Below, in pieces: positions 58,058-64,000 of a DNA stretch of 64,000 bases (position 1 is the stretch's first letter; every line of letters starts with the position of its first letter). The position numbers were made by a program, and so were the translations under genes. Under the pieces are notes generated by a model. It had not been told where the DNA came from, searched no databases, and saw nothing but the letters and a program-made list of their open reading frames with translations. This DNA comes from Rutstroemia sp. NJR-2017a BVV2 (taxonomy: Eukaryota > Ascomycota > Leotiomycetes > Helotiales > Rutstroemiaceae): the NCBI GenBank assembly GCA_002946415.1, contig NJPS01000023.1, forward strand, positions 1 to 64,000. The letters are read 5' to 3'.

Positions 58058-59034
58058 GGCCCAGAGACACCACAGCGACTTTCGACTATCTTTTCTCTGG
58101 GATATTGAATTTCTTACGCTTCTTCGGATGTTGACAGGTAGAAACTGCAGATTCACAGCTCTCACGGTCGCATGATGTGTATGCTTCTTTTGAAGGATCC
58201 TTCAATTTATTTGCGTTATTTACACTATAGAACAACTCTCCATTTACGAATACACTTCACTAGCTCGAGCTCGTCCACGTTTCTATCTACATATTGAAGA
58301 CACCACTGTAAATCCTTGTTCTTCGAACATATACAAAATAACCGTCTGCGGTGAGAGTAGATAGCTCAAAGGAATGTTAGCGATACGAATCTGTAATGAT
58401 ACTGGATGGTATCTCTAGAATATCATACAGCATAGCGCCAAGGCAGATAAGCAAGCAACTGCCCGAATCGCTGAAGTTACAGAAGTATATGGATTATATT
58501 GTAGATATCCTACGGCATTTTGCATGGATGCCACGTATTTTGCTCTTTTCACTCTGGCTCTTGTTCTTGCTTTCGCGGTCTCTACCGTATTAATGTACAG
58601 TATTCGATTAAGGCGCTCTAGTATAAGAATTGATTCTCGATAAGTGAAGCTTTATTACTTGCTAGTATTATTGGTATTGTTATACCTGCTTTTTCTATCG
58701 AATATAGCCGGTGATAAATTCGCTTGAGTTTCCAATCCAGACCTGATTTAGCAGGTCTTCTATCTCCCAAGACTATACGCGGGGTATATCTTGTGTAACC
58801 TACTTAATTCATCATGCCCAGCATCCGCAGTTTTCTGCAACTTCCTAGATGCCGGGCTTGGTCTTTCTCTTCTGGGCAACTTCCTGAAAAGGCAAAGGAC
58901 TGTCCTTGTATGAATTTGGGAGGAGATCTCGGCGCGTAACGCCCCGGCTCAAAGCATGGATATATATATGTCTATGTATCTATGAGCTTCTAGAGATCCT
59001 CGCTCAGTAAGTTTACCAGTCTTCAGTCACTACA
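58058..59034. other. Intergenic, 1.0 kb, nothing recognised
   Basis: Between two plus-strand genes. A TATATATAT run near 58963 lies about 70 bases before the carboxypeptidase ATG and could be its TATA box. Confidence 0.45.
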
Positions 59035-60598
59035 ATGAAATTAATATCTTTCTACTATATCGTAAGCTTTGCTTCCTTCTTGTCAGGGGCATGTCTCCTT
59101 CCCGAGGAGCAAGAAGGGTTACAAAGACTTGTATCGCGCCAATCATCCGGCAATGGCATTCCCATTGGAACTGGCGACCGCTACAGTTCTGGCACCATTG
59201 CGCCTCGAGGATTAGGAACACAGACAACAACACTAACCACTCTTTTGAACGTCAATGAAATTGCAAGCGGCTTGAAGGGTCTCGCAAGCGTATACGGCAT
59301 CTCCACCTTCACGACTCCGTATACCACCTACAACGGAGCCTTTATCTCAGGTGGCAAAGTTGGAGGCAATGGGACATGCGATGCTGCCTACCGCATCTAT
59401 TTAAACGCGGCTATTCACGCACGTGAGCGCGGCGCCTCAGACGGTCTACTTTACTTTGTCGGGGATCTCCTGTACGCAAACGCGAAGAACGTAGGTTTGG
59501 CATATGGGTCGAAAACATACACCAATGCGCAGGTGAAAACAGCTCTCTCAACCGGAATTGTCTTCATACCTCTCAGTAACCCCGACGGTGTAGCCTATGA
59601 CCAATCTTCCAACAGCTGCTGGCGTAAAAACCGCAATCCGAAATCGTCGACGGGGACAGCGGCTTCTGTAGGTGTGGATCTGAACCGTAACTTTGATTTT
59701 TTGTGGGATTTCACAACAAAGTTTGCGGCAAGTGTAAGGTCCAGTGTGGCTTCTACTAGCCCCTCAGCGGAAACATATCATGGTATGTACAGAATCGTGC
59801 TCTACTTCTAATATAATGCAATGCCGCTTCTTGACTATCTCAAAAGAGCTAGCTACTAACTAATTCTCTCTCTTCACTCAGGTACCAGTGCATTCTCCGA
59901 ACCCGAGACCAAAAGCATCAAATGGGTGCTTGATACCTTTAACAAAGTACGCTGGTTCATCGATCTACATTCCTACGCTGGTGATGTTCTCTACAGTGTG
60001 AGTATACTTAGTTCCTTGATTCTGCAAATTCTAGAAATCCTCTATATCCTCTCTAATTCCAAAACAACTCAAACTTCTCACCTTTCACGGAAATCCCCCA
60101 CAAGAAGTAATTACTAAATCTCCGCTCTCCCAGTGGGGCAGTGACGAAAACCAATCCCGATACCCCACCATGAACTTCCTCAACTCTACCTACAACGGTG
60201 TCCGAGGCATTCTAACCGACACCCCTGGGTCCGGCACTGGTTACGGCGAATATACGCCCACCCTGGAAAATAGCGACAACATCGCTGTCGCAACACGGAT
60301 AGGCGCCGCCATGAGCACCGCCGCCGGGCGCTCATACAGCGTGATTCCGTCCGCAGAACTATATCCTACTTCGGGGGCTAGCGACGATTACTCGTATTCG
60401 CGACATTTTGCAAACACGACTCTAAATCTGGTGCATGGGTATACGATTGAGTTTGGGTTTGGGAATACGGCGGCGTCGTGCCCGTTTTATCCGACCCAGG
60501 AGCAGCATAATAAGAACATCAAGGAAATTGGGGCGGGATTTATGGAGGCGCTTTTGGCTGCGCAGGGAATTGGGTTAGGGAATGAAGAGGCTTGTTAA
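59035..60598 (+). CDS. Secreted zinc carboxypeptidase, M14 family
   Basis: Three exons, 59035-59782, 59882-59997 and 60134-60598, give 442 residues. A signal peptide is clear: MKLISF, a hydrophobic core, cleavage near residue 19. The mature enzyme has the M14 zinc ligands: HARE in LNAAIHARERGASDG (His and Glu) and the third ligand in IDLHSYAGDVLYS. The substrate-binding segment is VDLNRNFDFLWDF and the general-base Glu lies in GYTIEFGFGN. All active-site residues are present, so it should be an active extracellular metallo-carboxypeptidase. The short N-terminal extension (LPEEQEGLQRLVSR) is far smaller than the large propeptide of pancreatic-type enzymes. The 136-base second intron is the longest in the window. 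The gene ends about 60 bases before an AT-rich block. Confidence 0.9.
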
Positions 60599-61790
60599 AT
60601 TGATAATATAGTAATTATCGGACTTCGCTTAGTTTCTCTATAAAAGACTTTATCTTCTAGTTAGTATAAATATAGTATACACTATAAGCGAAGTAACTAT
60701 TTGAAAATTTTGATGAGAAAATATAATTTTAAATGAAATATTTGACTTTTGTAATTTTTATTAATTTTTTATAAAGAAAAGTTAAAAATAATAAATTTAT
60801 TATTATTTATTATTTATTTTATATATATAATTTTATTTTTATATAAAAATAAAATTTAAAATAGTATTATTATAAATATTTATTTGTGAATTATATAAAA
60901 TAATTAAATAATAAAACTATTATTTAAATTAAATATAAAATTCTATATATTAAAAAAATTATTTAATTATATATTATAAAGAAATATAAATATATTATCA
61001 AAATATATAATAAATAATATTATAAATATTATTTTCAAAAATAAAAATAAATAAAAATAAATAAATATTAATTATAACTATCTATATTAATATTAAATAA
61101 AAAAGATAAAATTTTAATATAAAAAAATATTTAATTTAATTATTAAATATATATTATAATTTCAACTTTATTAGAATATATTATTAATTTATTAATAATA
61201 TTAATATAATAATTTAGATAATTTTAATAAAATAAATTTTTTTAAATAAATATATTAAATATAATAAAATTAATAAAATTAATAAAATTAATAAAATTAA
61301 TAAAACTAATAAAACTAATAAAGTTAATAAAACTAATAAAATTAATAAAAGTAATGAAATTTTATATAATTTTAATTAAGAATTTAAAAAAAAATATTAT
61401 AATAATAAATATTTTCTTTTAAAATATTATTTATTTAAAAAAAAATATTTAAATTTTTAAAAACTTATAAATTTATATAATATATTATATAAATATAATG
61501 AAATAATTTTCTAAATATAAATTAGAAATTTTACTAAAAATTATATTTCTTTTTAAAATAATATTATAATAATTATATAAATATTATTATATAATAATAA
61601 AATAATTTAAATATAAATATAAAGTTCTAATTATATATTTATTTTTATTTATTTCTAATCTACTAGCTAATATATTCTAAAGCCGATTTATTTGTAAACT
61701 CTATAGAAATTGTAATTTATATATAAAAAAGAGATATTATAAGAAAACAAAGATGATATTAAAATAACTTCTTAAATTTAAAGTTTATAA
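60599..61790. repeat. Extremely AT-rich block (RIP-like)
   Basis: Almost purely A and T for about 1.1 kb, with many stop codons in all frames and TpA-rich strings. The change from normal composition is abrupt at about 60,600-60,700 and again at about 61,790. Such islands in ascomycetes usually mark repeats mutated by RIP (C-to-T change). No parent element can be recognised. Confidence 0.8.
61263..61361 (+). repeat. 9-base tandem repeat, about 11 copies
   Basis: Eleven consecutive copies of a 9-base unit, consensus AATAAAATT, with single-base variants (AATAAAACT, AATAAAGTT, AATAAAAGT, AATGAAATT), inside the AT-rich block. Confidence 0.85.
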
Positions 61791-62172
61791 ACCCCAACTA
61801 CGAGCCTGCGAGCAGGCGCAGCTCGTTATATTTAGTGCAAAATGATCTGCCAAGAAGAAGTGAGTTCAATTTTGTATTCTACTATTTCAACACTATCTAT
61901 TATAGACAGTCCTCACATCGCTCCATTCCTTTGACAGATCGAATCCTAAGTAAGCCTTATTTGCTATATACTAACCCATCGAGCACTATACTCAATATGT
62001 GTGAACAAAACTAGCGAGCGATGCTCCCGACCCAGTCACTTATTGTGTAAGGTACTTTTCGCTATTTTTCTACAAACAGCAACTACATTAAGTGGTTCCC
62101 ACTCCCCTTAACCACAATCGCGCGCGGCCCAAATCTTGTATCCCAGCTCTAAGGAAGTACCTTCAAGCTGGA
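61791..62172. other. Normal-composition spacer between AT block and MYND gene
   Basis: Composition returns to normal here. It is probably the 3' flank of the MYND gene. No gene or RNA is recognised. Confidence 0.4.
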
Positions 62173-62778
62173 TTATAAACCCCTTCCATAAGAAAGAAAA
62201 TAATCGATCGCAACTCGAAAATCACTAGCCTTTATATCCTCGTAGAACAAAGGGTCAATAGCCGTGCCCGGCTGACGCATGACCACCATTGGTCCCCTCC
62301 AAACGTGTGTCGTTTGCCCTTTCGTGTTATGTAGAACACAAATATTAGGCGTGGAGCCATCAATCAGAGCAGCTTCCCGACCAATAACCTCAACCGTATA
62401 GCTGAGATTGAATCCACGAAGCGCATTCCGCTTTATTTTTAGGAACTGTCTGGCAGCATGGTATTCGGGATCAAGGTTCTCGATTTCCAAAAGGTGTTGA
62501 GTATCTGGATTCTCCCATGCAATTCCGTCTTCATCATCGACACATCGTTCGCATTTGATCCAGATGAGTTGCGGGTCTTTTGAATCGATTGGTAAGAGGA
62601 TTGCGAGTTTGTGCGAAGGAAATGGTCGTAAGGGTAAAGTGGTGAAGGCCTTGCAGATCGTCTTGTGGAGGGGCCAGTCGGATTTCTGACATTCTGGGGA
62701 GCAGTATGAAATCGAACGACATGAGGAGCAGAGATTGGCGTTGGAGCCATTACATATTATACAGGTTAGAGTTGCCAT
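62173..62778 (-). CDS. MYND-type zinc finger protein
   Basis: Single exon, 201 residues, with ATG at 62778. The MYND finger fills residues 6-42: CIICNGSNANLCSSC, then YCSPECQKSDWPLHKTIC, with all seven Cys and the His in standard spacing. The remaining 160 residues have no recognised domain (FLKIKRNALRGFNLSYTVEV and a C-terminal YFLSYGRGL). MYND fingers bind proline-containing peptides in partner proteins, and many small fungal MYND proteins have no known role. It is an intact gene, about 600 bases long, lying between two AT-rich blocks. Confidence 0.85.
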   Translation of the reverse strand: MATLTCIICNGSNANLCSSCRSISYCSPECQKSDWPLHKTICKAFTTLPLRPFPSHKLAILLPIDSKDPQLIWIKCERCVDDEDGIAWENPDTQHLLEIENLDPEYHAARQFLKIKRNALRGFNLSYTVEVIGREAALIDGSTPNICVLHNTKGQTTHVWRGPMVVMRQPGTAIDPLFYEDIKASDFRVAIDYFLSYGRGL

Positions 62779-62994
62779 CTAGTGGTAGAGCGTTGATGTT
62801 AAGGTGTTGACAGAGAGCAGTGGTGTGAAGGTGTTGATATGGAGTAGATCTGATGGAAGGTGCGGGGTCTGTATCCACTAATACCAGAGGAAGAAAAGAG
62901 GAGGATTTGGGATACAAGGGGTTAATCACCGAAGGAAGTGGGGAAGCGGAGATTATTCGACCGGAGATCTGTTGTATATTATGGATGTAGCCCT
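62779..62994. other. Promoter side of the MYND gene
   Basis: About 215 bases of normal composition upstream of the MYND ATG, ending where the second AT-rich block begins. Confidence 0.4.
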
Positions 62995-64000
62995 ATATTT
63001 TATATAGCTCTACACCGTTATACAGCTCTATATAATCATTATTTCTACTATTTACTAGATCTACAATATTAATCTTCTATTATTAGAATTCTACCAAACT
63101 TTAATTCTCTAAAGATTAAACTTTACTATCTAAGATATATTTATAAAATATAAAATCTAGTTATCAATCTTTTATTATTAGAATTTTATAGAAAGAAAAG
63201 TTTTGCTTTTTCCTTTATATTTATATTTTCTTTAATTAATATTAATAATAAATTTATTGATATTATTAAAATATTCTTTCGAAAAATCTTTTTATTAATT
63301 AAAAATTTAATTTAAAAAATAGTTAATAAGAATTTCGATAGTAATTATTTATAGATTATATATAATTTTATTATTTTTTATAAAGAGATTTATTAGAGAT
63401 ATTATCAAAGAAATTAAAAAAGATTATTATTTATCAAAAAATATTTGAAATAAATATTCTTTTATTATAATAATAATTATAAATAATTTAAAAATAAAGA
63501 AGAAATAGATTTCGATATTAATTAAATAGTTATTAAATTAATTTAAAGAGATATTTAAATTCTAAATAATATAATATTAAGTAAATAAGAAAATTTAAAT
63601 TAATCTTTAAATATTAGAATTAGAAAAAGAAAAGATAATAAAATCGAAGAATTTATTATAATTAATCTAGATTATATACTAATTATATAATATCTAATTA
63701 CTTTACTAAAATTATAATTTATAAAACTTATAATAATTGTAATAAATAATATAGTTTAATCTCTTAAATAACTATATTTTATATAAATATAATTTTCTAT
63801 AAATTATTATATAAAGAGAAATATATTTACAAATTAATTATTAATATTAATTTATAAATCTAATTAGATATAGAAAGTTTTAAAAAATATTAAGTTAAAT
63901 ATTATTAATATAAAATAAATATTATCGATTTAGAAAATAGTTCTTTTATTTTAATTATGAAATTTTATATAAATATTGATAATAGAAACTTAATTAAATT
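62995..64000. repeat. Second AT-rich block, running off the window
   Basis: From about 62,995 to the window end the sequence is nearly all A and T, with no coding potential. It resembles the block at 60,599-61,790 and continues past the edge. It begins with a recurring TATAGCTCTA motif at about 63,000-63,035. Confidence 0.78.

Noticed and set aside
60599..61790. A mitochondrial DNA insertion as the source of the AT-rich block
   Set aside because: No mitochondrial gene, tRNA or GC-cluster motif is visible, and the TpA-rich structureless sequence fits RIP-type degradation better.

Overview
This is a nuclear window from a filamentous ascomycete (Pezizomycotina). The genes carry short introns of about 45-140 bases with GT...AG ends and CTAAC-like branch sites. 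The families are typical of that group: rhodopsin-domain membrane proteins, 2EXR, Zn2Cys6 regulators, allantoate-type MFS carriers and a ferrichrome-type NRPS. Two extremely AT-rich blocks near the right end look like RIP-degraded repeats. A leotiomycete is my best guess, with low confidence. All exon structures were derived by hand from splice signals and reading phase.

Layout. (1) 1-24.9 kb is mostly ordinary single genes: an FAD monooxygenase, two rhodopsin-domain membrane proteins, two MFS carriers (the second with a damaged splice acceptor), a tannase pseudogene, two unrecognised proteins, a 2EXR protein, a cytochrome P450 and the GINS subunit PSF2. (2) 25.4-53.9 kb is a siderophore cluster: a SidI-like acyl-CoA ligase, a MaoC-type enoyl-CoA hydratase, a SidF-like N5-hydroxyornithine acyltransferase, a short degenerate SidA-like protein, a full-length ABC exporter and a 4,676-residue ferrichrome-type NRPS. 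(3) 54-58 kb has an unrecognised protein with three C-terminal repeats and a Zn2Cys6 regulator. (4) 59-64 kb has a secreted M14 carboxypeptidase, then an AT-rich block, a MYND-finger gene and a second AT-rich block.

How the cluster probably works. The ligase (ending PKL), the hydratase (SRL) and the acyltransferase (SKL) all end in peroxisomal PTS1-like tripeptides. This mirrors the peroxisomal SidI/SidH/SidF branch known from Aspergillus fusarinine synthesis, which supplies anhydromevalonyl groups. Here the branch sits beside a SidC-type NRPS (A-T-C-A-T-C-A-T-C-T-C-T-C), not a fusarinine synthetase. The prediction is a ferrichrome-type hexapeptide with long enoyl N-acyl groups (ferrirubin/ferrirhodin-like), with a MaoC-fold hydratase in the role usually filled by a crotonase-fold SidH. 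Ten exact copies of the iron-repressor GATA element ATCWGATAA (SreA/Sre1 type) lie in the intergenic spaces of this cluster, so repression by iron is likely. No intact ornithine N5-oxygenase is present, so that enzyme must be encoded elsewhere.
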